Made by a program: the position numbers and the translations under genes. Under the pieces are notes generated by a model. That model ran no database searches. It saw nothing but the letters and a program-made list of their open reading frames with translations, and was not told where the DNA came from. Positions 42,639 to 51,709 of a stretch of DNA of 64,000 bases are shown one piece after another. Location: positions 1 through 64,000 of the forward strand of contig CABUDL010000005.1 in assembly GCA_902490335.1 (NCBI GenBank), given 5' to 3'. The first letter of the stretch is position 1. Each line of letters begins with the position of its first letter. Origin of the DNA: an uncultured Clostridium sp. GTDB taxonomy: Bacteria; Bacillota; Clostridia; Oscillospirales; Ruminococcaceae.

Positions 42639-43436
42639 ATGAGTAACGGTTTTCAGAAATTTATCTCCGGCAAGGGCTTCTACCTTGCTCTGGCGGTGTG
42701 CCTTGCCGGTGCAGGCGCTGCTGCCTGGGTCGCAGTGGACAAGACTATCCAGAGCGTAGAACCAGCTCCTATGGCAGAAAAGCCGCAGCTGAAACAGGAG
42801 CAGCCGTATGAGCCTGCAAAAAAGCAGCCCGCCGCCGACACCCCCAGCGCACAGTCGGACGGCGACAGCTCCCCTTCCACCCAGTCACAGCAGCTGCAAA
42901 TCACTGCCGAAGCGCCGGAGGAGGACCCATCCGCACAGGCATCCTCGCAGCCTTCCTCGCAGGAAAGCTCTTCCGAAGCACAGCAGCCTTCCTCACAGAC
43001 CTGCGCCGAACCGAGCGAGCCGCAGCCTTCCTCCGGCTTTTCTCTTGAGCTGCCGGTCAGTGGTGCTGCCATCACCCCATTCAGCGGAGATATGCTGGTG
43101 AAAAATGAAACACTGGGCGACTGGCGCACCCACAACGGCATCGACATCCGCGCAGAAGCCGGAGAAGCGGTCCGGGCAGCCAGCGACGGCACCGTCACTG
43201 CCGTGCGCAACGACCCGATGTGGGGAAATGTTGTCGAGGTGACCAGCGGCGAATATGTGATGACCTATGCGGGACTTTCTGCGGACATCCTGGTTAAGAT
43301 GGACCAGTCCATCCGCGCCGGCGAGCAGCTGGGCAGCGTCGGCGAAGTCCCCTGCGAACTCTCGATGGAGCCGCATCTGCATTTTGACGTCCGTTCCAAC
43401 GGAGAATATGTCGATCCGGTCTCCCTTGCAAAATAG
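42639..43436 (+). CDS. M23 (LytM) peptidase, SpoIIQ-like
   Basis: A 265-residue protein with one N-terminal membrane helix (about 12-33), a long Ser/Gln/Pro/Glu-rich linker (about 45-135) and a C-terminal M23 domain. Zinc ligands are intact: HNGIDIRAEAG (HxxxD) and HLHFDV (HxH). The architecture and context in a spore former resemble SpoIIQ, the forespore half of the engulfment channel, which in clostridia keeps its metal site. No spoIIIAH is adjacent. The ATG at 42639 is chosen; a GTG nine bases upstream is possible. Confidence 0.82.
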   Translation: MSNGFQKFISGKGFYLALAVCLAGAGAAAWVAVDKTIQSVEPAPMAEKPQLKQEQPYEPAKKQPAADTPSAQSDGDSSPSTQSQQLQITAEAPEEDPSAQASSQPSSQESSSEAQQPSSQTCAEPSEPQPSSGFSLELPVSGAAITPFSGDMLVKNETLGDWRTHNGIDIRAEAGEAVRAASDGTVTAVRNDPMWGNVVEVTSGEYVMTYAGLSADILVKMDQSIRAGEQLGSVGEVPCELSMEPHLHFDVRSNGEYVDPVSLAK

Positions 43437-43451
43437 ACATCCCTCCTCTCA

Positions 43452-43486
43452 ACACAAAAAGCTCCCCGATGGGGAGCTTTTTGTGT
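43452..43486. terminator. bidirectional terminator, M23 / sortase
   Basis: A perfect 16-bp stem (43452-43467 with 43471-43486), loop GAT, flanked by A and T runs, between convergent genes. Confidence 0.95.
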
Positions 43487-43487
43487 T

Positions 43488-44630
43488 TTAAGCGTCGATG
43501 CTCGAATTGTATGCGATTGGATTGGAATGGGTGCTGATGGTGGTGGATGGAGTTCCGACCGGCACCAGCTTTGCCATTACAACAAAACGCTGATTGTTGG
43601 TATTTCCATGTACACGGGTGCAGGTGGACAGGGTGACAATCTTGTCCTCGCTGGTCACCGGAACATTGTAGTTGGACAGGCTCTTGGCTTTTGCCTCAGC
43701 AATCACCTTCTGGAAATCCTCCTGGCTCATCTGCGCATAGTTATAGCCGAAGTTCAGGTCGGTGTAGTAGGAAGCAAACACCTGGAATACATAGTCCTGC
43801 TCGGTGGTGGAGAAGTAGACGAACGGATTCTCCTGCGCAAAATCGGTGTAGTTATAGGACATCACCAGCGAGAACATCAGGTCGTTTGCCTGCATATTTG
43901 CCTGGGTTCTTGGCGTGTAGATGTTGTGCCAGTTGTGCCCATACAGGGTAGTGTTCTGCGAAAGCTCCGGGAAGGTACACTCATAGTCCGCCCAGATTAC
44001 ACCGTCCTTGCTGTACTGCTTGTCATAACCCTTGCTCTCATAATAGGCATAGTTTTCTACGCCTGCTTTATAAACAACCGGATAGTCCACGTTGGTGTTC
44101 GGGATGCGAATCCATCCGATGGTGTCATCGTTGTTGGTGGTCTTAAATTCAGCTGCCTTGGCTGCCAGCGATTCGGTTTCCAGCTGTGCGACCAGGTTAG
44201 CATTTTTGCCATCCCCGCTGGATTCCACTGTGCCCAGCAGCTCGTTGATGGCAATCAGGTCTACCAGCTGGGTCATGGTCGGCACCCGCTGGGATTTTGC
44301 ACTCTGAAGCACCTGCTGCAGTGCCTGCTCGTCCTGGTCCAGCTCGGCTGTGTTCAGCGGATATTCCACCGAAGGCTGTGCCGGCTGCTGCACGACATCG
44401 CCTCCTCCGTTGCGGCTGAGCAAAAACCATCCGCCGCCCGCTACCACTGCGACTGCCAGAAGTCCGCACAGAATAAAGGGCAATTTCGACTTTTTCTTTG
44501 GCGGCATCCCGTCGTCATCGGGGGAAAATCCTCCGTAGTTGTCCGGCTTTGGAACCCCTGTCACATTGGAAAAATCCGATTCGGTATTTTTTTTCTTTCT
44601 GCTGCTGGATTGTCCGATTCTATCCTTCAT
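43488..44630 (-). CDS. class B sortase, long N-terminal extension
   Basis: A 380-residue sortase. A polar, Lys/Asp-rich cytoplasmic N-terminus (about 45 residues) precedes one membrane helix (about 50-70) and an outer stalk. The catalytic triad is visible: His in TLYGHNWHN, Cys in TLSTCTRVHG, Arg in NNQRFVVMAK. It is longer than usual class B enzymes (about 250). I chose the ATG at 44630; a GTG at 44648 overlaps the ribosome site. It converges on the M23 gene. No LPxTG-type substrate is nearby. Confidence 0.9.
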   Translation of the reverse strand: MKDRIGQSSSRKKKNTESDFSNVTGVPKPDNYGGFSPDDDGMPPKKKSKLPFILCGLLAVAVVAGGGWFLLSRNGGGDVVQQPAQPSVEYPLNTAELDQDEQALQQVLQSAKSQRVPTMTQLVDLIAINELLGTVESSGDGKNANLVAQLETESLAAKAAEFKTTNNDDTIGWIRIPNTNVDYPVVYKAGVENYAYYESKGYDKQYSKDGVIWADYECTFPELSQNTTLYGHNWHNIYTPRTQANMQANDLMFSLVMSYNYTDFAQENPFVYFSTTEQDYVFQVFASYYTDLNFGYNYAQMSQEDFQKVIAEAKAKSLSNYNVPVTSEDKIVTLSTCTRVHGNTNNQRFVVMAKLVPVGTPSTTISTHSNPIAYNSSIDA

Positions 44631-44724
44631 AAATGTTTCATCCCTCACTTATCATTTTCCCCGATGCTGCACAGCATCCGGCATTTGCAGAACCATTCTC
44701 TGCTGTCGAAGTTTATTCCTGCCT

Positions 44725-44753
44725 ATTATATCATAAAAAAGTACGTTTGTGGA
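44725..44753 (-). promoter_or_regulatory. promoter of the second sortase gene
   Basis: TCCACA (44753-44748), 17 bp, perfect TATAAT (44730-44725) on the minus strand, about 95 bp before the start. Confidence 0.6.
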
Positions 44754-44823
44754 AGATTCTCCAAAAATTTTTAAAGATTCTTTCATATTATCTCGGCGCC
44801 GTTTTTCTGTTTTATACAAGAAA

Positions 44824-44855
44824 AAAGAGGACCGTTTGTGCATACGGTCCTCTTT
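44824..44855 (-). terminator. terminator behind the PrsA-like gene
   Basis: A perfect 12-bp stem (44824-44835 with 44844-44855), 8-base loop, T6 on the minus strand, eight bases after the stop. Confidence 0.93.
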
Positions 44856-44862
44856 CCAGTCA

Positions 44863-45942
44863 TTAGCTGAGTTTGAGTTTGTTGATCTGATAGCGGTCTG
44901 CCGCTTTCTGATTCAGCTCATAGGATTCGTCCTGTGCCTGCTGCAGCAGATATTCCTCAAACGCCTCGTCCCTGAGCGCGTGCAGGATGGCAGTTTTGAC
45001 ATACTCATAATCGGTTAGGTCCTCGTTGATGTCGGTGGTTGCACCGATGGCAATCATGGTGTCGGTTTCTACCTTGACCAGCTCACCCTGCTTCGCTTCC
45101 TTGAGAGCGCCGACGATGTCCGCATTCAGCGGAGTGGTGGCGGTATCCAGCAGTCGGTAGTTATTGGTGTTCATGTCGTATTCCTGACCGGCAGCCGCTG
45201 CATTCTGCTGCTTGTAGGTGTTGAGCACCTCGTTCCAGCTCTGTCCTGCATCCATGCCAATCTGTGCCTGAAGGTAGAAAGAGTTTGCATTGGTGTAAAC
45301 GTTGCCGCGCTCGGTTTTATAAAACTCCTCGTAGGAAGCCTTATCCTCTTCGGTAGCGCCCTCCGGGATTTCCGGCTCTTCCGGGAAGCTGAAGGTCTGT
45401 ACTGCCATCTTGATGTAGTTTTCCTCGTAGTAGCTGCGCAGCTCCTCCTCGCTGACCTCCTGCTCACCGCCCTGTGCATACAGCGCGTCAAACAGTTTGT
45501 TCTTCATATAGGCAATCTGGTAGAGCAGCTCGATGGAGTTCTGCGAGATGCCGTTCTTTTCCAGATTTTCGCCATTTTGTCCATAGTAAGCCTCTGCCTG
45601 TTGGCGGCAGGTTTCCAGCTCCTCCGCTGTAAAGGAAAGCTTGTGCTCGTTAAACTCGCTGCACACTGCCATATTGCGTTTGGTTTCGTCCAGCGCTTTC
45701 TGCTGAATCCACTCCTTCGCATCGGTTCCCTCTACCTGCTGTTTGAGCACATCCTCCTCTGCATTCTCCACCAGAGTGGACGCCTGATAATAGCTTTGCA
45801 GCAGGTTGTTGATGTAAACGCCCGCAGGCATCTCCAGCTCACCCTTGTGCATAATCCAGTCTGTATCCGAGGAGCACGCCGACATCGACAGCACCATCGC
45901 TCCGGTCAGCAGCACTGCTGCACATTTTTTCAGAAAATTCAT
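44863..45942 (-). CDS. PrsA/SurA-like lipoprotein without a visible PPIase domain
   Basis: A 359-residue lipoprotein (lipobox LSMSAC, Cys about 23). The helical region after it resembles the SurA_N/PrsA foldase domain (EEDVLKQQVEGTDAKEWIQQ and following, about 60-200). I see no parvulin rotamase motif; the C-terminal part is Ala/Gln-rich and ends with a helix that would pack back on the N-domain. It is probably a holdase-type chaperone outside the membrane. It lies 170 bp behind mfd, a frequent position for peptidyl-prolyl isomerase-like genes in Firmicutes. Confidence 0.8.
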   Translation of the reverse strand: MNFLKKCAAVLLTGAMVLSMSACSSDTDWIMHKGELEMPAGVYINNLLQSYYQASTLVENAEEDVLKQQVEGTDAKEWIQQKALDETKRNMAVCSEFNEHKLSFTAEELETCRQQAEAYYGQNGENLEKNGISQNSIELLYQIAYMKNKLFDALYAQGGEQEVSEEELRSYYEENYIKMAVQTFSFPEEPEIPEGATEEDKASYEEFYKTERGNVYTNANSFYLQAQIGMDAGQSWNEVLNTYKQQNAAAAGQEYDMNTNNYRLLDTATTPLNADIVGALKEAKQGELVKVETDTMIAIGATTDINEDLTDYEYVKTAILHALRDEAFEEYLLQQAQDESYELNQKAADRYQINKLKLS

Positions 45943-46113
45943 TCGAATATCCTCCTGTTATTTTACTTCCCGAACCCTGTATCGCGCAGGGCATGGATAT
46001 TTCTTCGGGCAACACCCCGATATTATACACCCAAATGTCCAAAAAGTCCATGAATAAACTCTAAAAAGGGCTGGAAACACCCCTGCCAAATTTATCATAC
46101 ACCGCTTTTGCTC

Positions 46114-49100
46114 TTACTTTGCAGCCGGAGTTTCTCCTGCCATCATGGTCAGTGCCAGGCGCATGGTGTCCACCGGCTTTTCTCCCTTTGCCACCTTCAC
46201 AGCAAGGTAGGGCTTTGCGCCTGCGTTGAGCATCACCCTGCCCTTTAAGCCGGCTGCCAGACGGCTTGCCGCCTGCATATCCACCGTCTCCGGGTAGAAC
46301 AGCAGACTGTCGGTGCGCTGGGAGATTTCCCGGATGCCAAGTCCTGCCGCCATGTTGCGCAGCAGGGAAACATCCACCAACCCTTTGACCGCGTCTGGCG
46401 GTGTGCCAAAGCGGTCGATCAGCTCGTCGATGATGTCGCTGGCATCCTTTTCGTTCTCCACCGAAGCAATCTTCTTGTAGATGTCGATGCGCTGCGGCAG
46501 GCTTTCGATGTAGTCCTCCGGGATGTGCGCGCCGATGCGGATGTCCACCAGACATTCGGTGTTCTGCACCTCGGGCTTTTCTCCCTTTGCCACTGCTACT
46601 GCTTCGGAGAGCATCTTTAGATACATCTCATAGCCGACTGCCTCCATGTGACCGTGCTGCTGCGCGCCCAGGATGTTGCCTGCACCGCGGATTTCCAAAT
46701 CTCGCATGGCGATGCGGAAGCCCGAACCAAAGGTGGTAAACTCCCGGATGGCTTCCAGTCGCTTGGTGGCAACGTCGGTCAGCGCCTTGCCCTTGGTCAC
46801 CGTCAGGTAGGCAAACGCTCTTCGGCTTGAGCGACCGACCCTGCCTCGAATCTGATACAGCTGCGACAGTCCCAGCCGGTCGGCATCCTCGATGATCAGG
46901 GTGTTGCAGTTGGAAACGTCCACGCCGGTTTCAATGATGGTGGTGCAGACCAGAATGTCGATTTCATGGTCGAGCAGCCGCTTCCACACCTTGGACAGCT
47001 GCTCCTCGCTCATCTTGCCGTGTGCCACCACCACCGTTGCATCCGGCAAAAACTGCTGGATGGTCGCAGCACACCGGTCGATGGTGTCCACCCGATTGTG
47101 CAGGTAGAATACCTGTCCGCCGCGGCGCAGCTCCTTGCTGATGGCCTGGACCAAAATCCCCCAGTCGTGCTCCATCACATAGGTCTGCACCGGCTGGCGG
47201 TCCTGCGGCGCCTCCTCGATGGTGGACATATCCCGTATGCCCGACATCGCCATGTTCAGGGTGCGCGGGATCGGCGTTGCCGAAAGGGTCAGCACATCCA
47301 CATTGTTGCGCATCTCCTTAAAGCTCTCCTTGTGCTTGACGCCAAAGCGCTGCTCCTCGTCGATGATGCACAATCCCAAGTCCTTAAATTTAACGTCCTT
47401 CTGCACCAGACGGTGGGTCCCCACCACAATGTCAATCTGTCCGCGGCGCAGCTCCTCCAGCACCTGCTCCTGCTCCCTTGGCGTGCGAAAGCGCGAGAGA
47501 ATGTCCACCTTGACCGGAAAGCCCTCCATCCTCTTGCGGAAGGTCTGATAGTGCTGCCAGGCAAGGATGGTGGTCGGCACCAGCACCGCACACTGTTTGC
47601 CGTCCATCACACATTTGAAGGCGGCGCGGATGGCAACCTCGGTCTTTCCAAAGCCGACGTCCCCGCACAGCAGACGGTCCATCGGGGAGGGCTTTTCCAT
47701 ATCGTCCTTGATTTCCCGGATACAGCGCAGCTGGTCGTCGGTTTCGTCGTAGGGAAAGCGGCGCTCAAAGTCGTTCTGCCAGTCGGTGTCCGGTCCGAAG
47801 GCATAGCCCTGTGCCGCCTCCCGCTTGGCGTACAGCTTGATCAGCTCATCCGCCATATCCTTGACCGCTTTTTTGACCCTTGCGCGGGTCTTTGCCCACT
47901 CGGCGGAGTTGAGCTTGTTGAGCTTGACCACGCTGTCCTCCTTGCCGCCGATGTACTTGGTGACAAGGTCCAGCTGGGTGACCGGCACAAACAGCATATC
48001 GCTGCCGGCATAGCGGATTTTGATGTAGTCCTTGACCACGCCGTGGATGTCGCGCTTGACGATTCCCTCAAAGATGCCGATTCCGTGGGAAACGTGCACC
48101 ACATAGTCGCCCACATTCAAATCCGAAATATTTTTGATTCCGCCCTTTTTGGCTTTTGCCGGCTTTTTGCGGCTGCTGCCGGTTTTGGCATGGCTGATGA
48201 CCGCCAGCTTCAGCTGCGGATACTCCATCCCCGCCGACAAAGTCCCTTCCAGCACATAGATTCTGCCTGGGTCGATGGAAGGAACATCCCGAACCAGTTG
48301 TGCCGAAAAGTCCTTCTGCAAATCCTCGGTCAGCGCCTGCGCTCCTCTGGGTGTGCCCGCAAAGATGACACAGCAAAAGCCGGTCTTCATGTAGTCCTCG
48401 ATGTCATCCTTTAGGATGGCATATTCCCCGCTCCAGGTGGAAAGCTGCGATGCGCTCATCTGCACCAGCTCCCGCACCGGCACATCACTGAGCGAGCGGG
48501 TAAAGGTGTCCATCATCACGCTTTGGCAGCGGCAGAATTTGCGGCACAGTTCGGTAAAATCATCATAGTAGACGCTGCACCCGCGGAACAGGATGCCCTG
48601 CTCCATCAGCATCTTGACATCCTCGTGGTGCTGCGCCATCGCATTGGCAAAATTTTCTTTGCAGCTGACCGGCTCGCACAAAAACGCCAGCGCGTCCGCT
48701 TCAAAATAATCAAAGATGGTCTGCGGCTGGTACAAAATCGGCAGATACCGGTCGATGCTCACCGGATTCAGCCCGCCCTCCAGCCGCTCGATGTCCCGCT
48801 GCAGATGCTCCTTGACCTGCACACCCGCCTTACCCTTCTGCGCTGCCATCTGCTGGCGCAGAAGCTCGGCAAGCTTTTGCGGACTTTGGTAGAGCACCTC
48901 CCTTGCCGGAGGGATGGTGACCTGCTCGATGCTGTCCTGACGGCGCTGGGTATCCACCTGGAAGGTAGACATGGTGTCAATCTCATCGTCCCAGAACTCG
49001 ATTCGCACCGGCTCGCTGCGGTCCGGCGGAAAGATGTCCAAAATGCCGCCGCGGCGTGCAAACTGGCAGATACCCTCCACCTGATCCCTGCACTGGTAAC

Positions 49101-49578
49101 CCATTGCCACCAGCTTTTTGACCACCTGCTCCTGGTCGTAGCTGCCGTCCATGTCGATGGTCAAGATAGAATCTTTGAGCGTTTCCTTCGGGATGGTGCG
49201 CTCGCAGGCGGACTCCGCCGAAGCGACCACCACCCGGGCAGTTCCCTGCAGCAGTTCGCTGAGCACCCCTAATCGCTGATGCTCAAACTCGCCGGAGGCT
49301 CCGTCTACGTCCAGCAGCACATAGTCCCTTGCCGGAAAGTGCAGCACCCGCTCGCCGAGCAACACGCTCAGGTCCGCTGTAAAGCGAATCGCTGTGCTTT
49401 CGTCAGGCACGATGACCAGCGCGGGTTTGTCCAGCTGCGCTGCCAGCGAGGCGATGACATGGGTCTTGTGCGAAGCGGATGCCCCGCTGACCGAGACCGG
49501 CACCCTGCCCTGCTGCAATGCTTCCTTCATCTGGCGGTATTCCACCATTCCATCCATCAGTGTTAAAAACTGTTTCAT
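46114..49578 (-). CDS. mfd: transcription-repair coupling factor
   Basis: A 1154-residue Mfd translocase that removes stalled RNA polymerase at lesions and recruits UvrA. Domains in order are a UvrB-like N-terminus (about 1-340), an RNA polymerase-interacting CarD-like domain (about 475-570, DYVVHVSHGIGIFEG), a RecG-like motor with Walker A LCGDVGFGKTEVAIRAA and the DEEQ box IIDEEQRFGVKHKE, and the C-terminal TRCF domain. The length is normal. The order pth-mfd-prsA is conserved in many Firmicutes and seen here. Confidence 0.98.
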   Translation of the reverse strand: MKQFLTLMDGMVEYRQMKEALQQGRVPVSVSGASASHKTHVIASLAAQLDKPALVIVPDESTAIRFTADLSVLLGERVLHFPARDYVLLDVDGASGEFEHQRLGVLSELLQGTARVVVASAESACERTIPKETLKDSILTIDMDGSYDQEQVVKKLVAMGYQCRDQVEGICQFARRGGILDIFPPDRSEPVRIEFWDDEIDTMSTFQVDTQRRQDSIEQVTIPPAREVLYQSPQKLAELLRQQMAAQKGKAGVQVKEHLQRDIERLEGGLNPVSIDRYLPILYQPQTIFDYFEADALAFLCEPVSCKENFANAMAQHHEDVKMLMEQGILFRGCSVYYDDFTELCRKFCRCQSVMMDTFTRSLSDVPVRELVQMSASQLSTWSGEYAILKDDIEDYMKTGFCCVIFAGTPRGAQALTEDLQKDFSAQLVRDVPSIDPGRIYVLEGTLSAGMEYPQLKLAVISHAKTGSSRKKPAKAKKGGIKNISDLNVGDYVVHVSHGIGIFEGIVKRDIHGVVKDYIKIRYAGSDMLFVPVTQLDLVTKYIGGKEDSVVKLNKLNSAEWAKTRARVKKAVKDMADELIKLYAKREAAQGYAFGPDTDWQNDFERRFPYDETDDQLRCIREIKDDMEKPSPMDRLLCGDVGFGKTEVAIRAAFKCVMDGKQCAVLVPTTILAWQHYQTFRKRMEGFPVKVDILSRFRTPREQEQVLEELRRGQIDIVVGTHRLVQKDVKFKDLGLCIIDEEQRFGVKHKESFKEMRNNVDVLTLSATPIPRTLNMAMSGIRDMSTIEEAPQDRQPVQTYVMEHDWGILVQAISKELRRGGQVFYLHNRVDTIDRCAATIQQFLPDATVVVAHGKMSEEQLSKVWKRLLDHEIDILVCTTIIETGVDVSNCNTLIIEDADRLGLSQLYQIRGRVGRSSRRAFAYLTVTKGKALTDVATKRLEAIREFTTFGSGFRIAMRDLEIRGAGNILGAQQHGHMEAVGYEMYLKMLSEAVAVAKGEKPEVQNTECLVDIRIGAHIPEDYIESLPQRIDIYKKIASVENEKDASDIIDELIDRFGTPPDAVKGLVDVSLLRNMAAGLGIREISQRTDSLLFYPETVDMQAASRLAAGLKGRVMLNAGAKPYLAVKVAKGEKPVDTMRLALTMMAGETPAAK

Positions 49579-49634
49579 TGTTCTTCACCCACCCTTCCCT
49601 GTTTTGTGTTATGCGTCGGTTATTCGCTTGATTC

Positions 49635-50261
49635 CTAGTTAAACAGATTCATCGCGCGGTCGATGTTGCCCTTGAGCATCTCTCCCAGCGCCTGATAGCA
49701 GTGCTCATACACCTCTTCCAGGGTCTTCAGCTCCTCTGCGGAAAAATGTCCCAGCACCCACGCTGCCAAATCGTAGTCGGGATGCGGCTTTTTGCCCACA
49801 CCCACCTTGATGCGCGGGAACTGGTCGCTCCCTGTCAAATAGATGATGCTCTTGATGCCGTTGTGTCCTCCGTCGCTTCCCTTGCGGCGGATGCGCATTT
49901 TGCCCACATCCAGCGAGATGTCGTCGAAGATGATGATGGTTTTTTCCGGCGGGATCTTATAAAATGCCGCTGCCTCCCGCACCGCTTCACCCGAGCTGTT
50001 CATATAGGTGGTCGGCTTGATAAGCATGACCTTTTTCCCTTCGATTTCACACATTCCGCACAAGGATTTAAATTTGAGCTGCTTGACCTTGCAGCCGGTC
50101 TTTTGTGCAATGTGGTCGATTGCCATAAATCCGGCGTTGTGCCGGGTGGTATCATATTTCGGCTCCGGGTTGCCCAGTCCTACCACCAAAAATTCCGGTG
50201 TGCCGGTCACCGTCGGAGTCGTATTCAGACTTTTCAGCTTTTCAAAAATATCGTACATCAT
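49635..50261 (-). CDS. pth: peptidyl-tRNA hydrolase
   Basis: A 208-residue Pth that releases peptides from drop-off peptidyl-tRNA. It has FLVVGLGNPEPKYDTTRHNAGF with the catalytic His, then LIKPTTYMNSSGEAV and GSDGGHNGIKSII. A start at 50261 (MMYDIFEKL) is chosen because AAAGGA lies seven bases before it; the longer ORF passes through the leader hairpins and lacks a ribosome site. An N-terminal extension of about 20 residues precedes the fold. Confidence 0.95.
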   Translation of the reverse strand: MMYDIFEKLKSLNTTPTVTGTPEFLVVGLGNPEPKYDTTRHNAGFMAIDHIAQKTGCKVKQLKFKSLCGMCEIEGKKVMLIKPTTYMNSSGEAVREAAAFYKIPPEKTIIIFDDISLDVGKMRIRRKGSDGGHNGIKSIIYLTGSDQFPRIKVGVGKKPHPDYDLAAWVLGHFSAEELKTLEEVYEHCYQALGEMLKGNIDRAMNLFN

Positions 50262-50275
50262 CCACCTGTCCTTTC

Positions 50276-50360
50276 CCGACCCATTTTGGCAGGGTCGGCA
50301 ACAGGGCAGGACAACCACAGACCTCCATCCTGCGATGGAGCGCCTGTGGTCAGCCTGCCC
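50276..50360 (-). promoter_or_regulatory. two strong hairpins in the pth leader
   Basis: On the minus strand, just before pth, a long hairpin 50304-50360 consists of three perfect 7-bp helices separated by small loops (GGGCAGG/CCTGCCC, ACCACAG/CTGTGGT, CTCCATC/GATGGAG). A second hairpin follows (CCGACCC/GGGTCGG, 50276-50298). They end next to the pth ribosome site but do not cover it. Nothing else is recognisable in the 50365-50573 part of this gap. Confidence 0.7.
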
Positions 50361-50573
50361 ATTCCTTTGTTTTTTATTTTCCAAACGGTTCATTTTGCCG
50401 CTATCGGCTGCTTTTTGAGCAGATGCAAAAGTTCCGCGCTACATCAGATTCCTTGGGGATGCTTATTTCTACAGTCACAGCAGGTCTGTGCCGTTCGATT
50501 GCAAAAAGCGCATCCTGTTTGGTCATCCGATTGCAGGAACAAACATACTTCTTTTTCTTCTTGTCTCTACCAG

Positions 50574-50608
50574 AAAAAAGGGCAGGTAAAAACTACCTGC
50601 CCTTTTTT
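50574..50608 (-). terminator. prs terminator
   Basis: A perfect 15-bp stem (50574-50588 with 50594-50608), 5-base loop, T6 on the minus strand, 12 bp after the prs stop. Confidence 0.95.
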
Positions 50609-50619
50609 GGCTGTCAAAA

Positions 50620-51579
50620 TTAAACAAACAGTGGAGAAACCGGTTTGTCCTGATAGATGCGCTCGATTGCCTCGGCAAAGACCGGAGCAACCGGCAGCTG
50701 GGTGATCTTGCTGCAGTTGCAGTCCTTCGGCAGCGGAATGGTGTCGAGCAGAACGACCTCTTTGAGGACGCTGTTCTCGATTCTTTCCAGAGCCGGACCG
50801 GACAGTACGCCGTGGGTTGCACAGGCGATAACGTCGGTTGCACCGCCGATTTCAACCAGTGCCTTTGCTGCGTTGCACAGAGTGCCTGCGGTGTCGATCA
50901 TATCGTCCACGATGATGACCTTTCTGCCGCGCACGTCACCGATGATGTTCATAACCTCGCTGACGTTTGCTTTTGGTCTTCTCTTGTCGATAATAGCCAG
51001 CGGAACGTCGCAGCGCTCAGCAAACTTTCTTGCTCTGGTGACCGAACCCAGGTCCGGGGAAACGATGGTGTAGCTGGACTGTTCGTCTCCAATCTTCTCG
51101 ATGAAGTGCGGGATCATGATCGGAACACCCAGCAGATGGTCAACCGGAATATCAAAGAAGCCCTGGATCTGTGCTGCGTGCAGGTCCATGGTCAAAACGC
51201 GGTCTGCGCCTGCTGCTGTAATCAGGTCTGCTACCAGCTTTGCAGAGATCGGGTCTCTGGCTTTTGCTTTTCTGTCCTGTCTTGCATAACCAAAATATGG
51301 GATAACTGCTGTAACACGACCGGCAGAAGCGCGTTTGAAAGCGTCGATCATGATCAACAGTTCCATCAGGTTATCGTTGACCGGTGTGCAGGTAGACTGT
51401 ACCACAAACACGTCCGAACCACGGACCGACTCCTGGATGGAAACGCCGATCTCGCCGTCGGAGAAGGTTTTTACCTCACTTTTTCCCAGTGGAAGACCCA
51501 GACAAGCCGCAATCTCTGCAGCCACCTTCGGGTTGGCATTGGCAGTGAAGATTTTGATGTCCTTACCATGCAAATTCAT
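50620..51579 (-). CDS. prs: ribose-phosphate pyrophosphokinase
   Basis: A 319-residue class I PRPP synthetase, the source of PRPP for nucleotide, histidine and tryptophan synthesis, and of the PRPP used by PurF. It has the ATP-binding flexible region YARQDRKAKARDPISAKL, the metal-binding DLHAAQIQGFFDIPVDHL, and the PRPP loop VIIVDDMIDTAGTL. The order glmU-prs-pth-mfd matches Bacillus (gcaD-prs-ctc-spoVC-mfd). Confidence 0.98.
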   Translation of the reverse strand: MNLHGKDIKIFTANANPKVAAEIAACLGLPLGKSEVKTFSDGEIGVSIQESVRGSDVFVVQSTCTPVNDNLMELLIMIDAFKRASAGRVTAVIPYFGYARQDRKAKARDPISAKLVADLITAAGADRVLTMDLHAAQIQGFFDIPVDHLLGVPIMIPHFIEKIGDEQSSYTIVSPDLGSVTRARKFAERCDVPLAIIDKRRPKANVSEVMNIIGDVRGRKVIIVDDMIDTAGTLCNAAKALVEIGGATDVIACATHGVLSGPALERIENSVLKEVVLLDTIPLPKDCNCSKITQLPVAPVFAEAIERIYQDKPVSPLFV

Positions 51580-51709
51580 TTCTTTTCTGACTCCCCTTAC
51601 TTTTCTTGGCAGATTTCTCCGCCCACCTTTTGTTTGCTCTTTAGTCGTTCTAAAGAATATCCGGCTAACAGCCGTTCAACAGCAGGACCTCCCGCTGTGT
51701 GATACAAAA

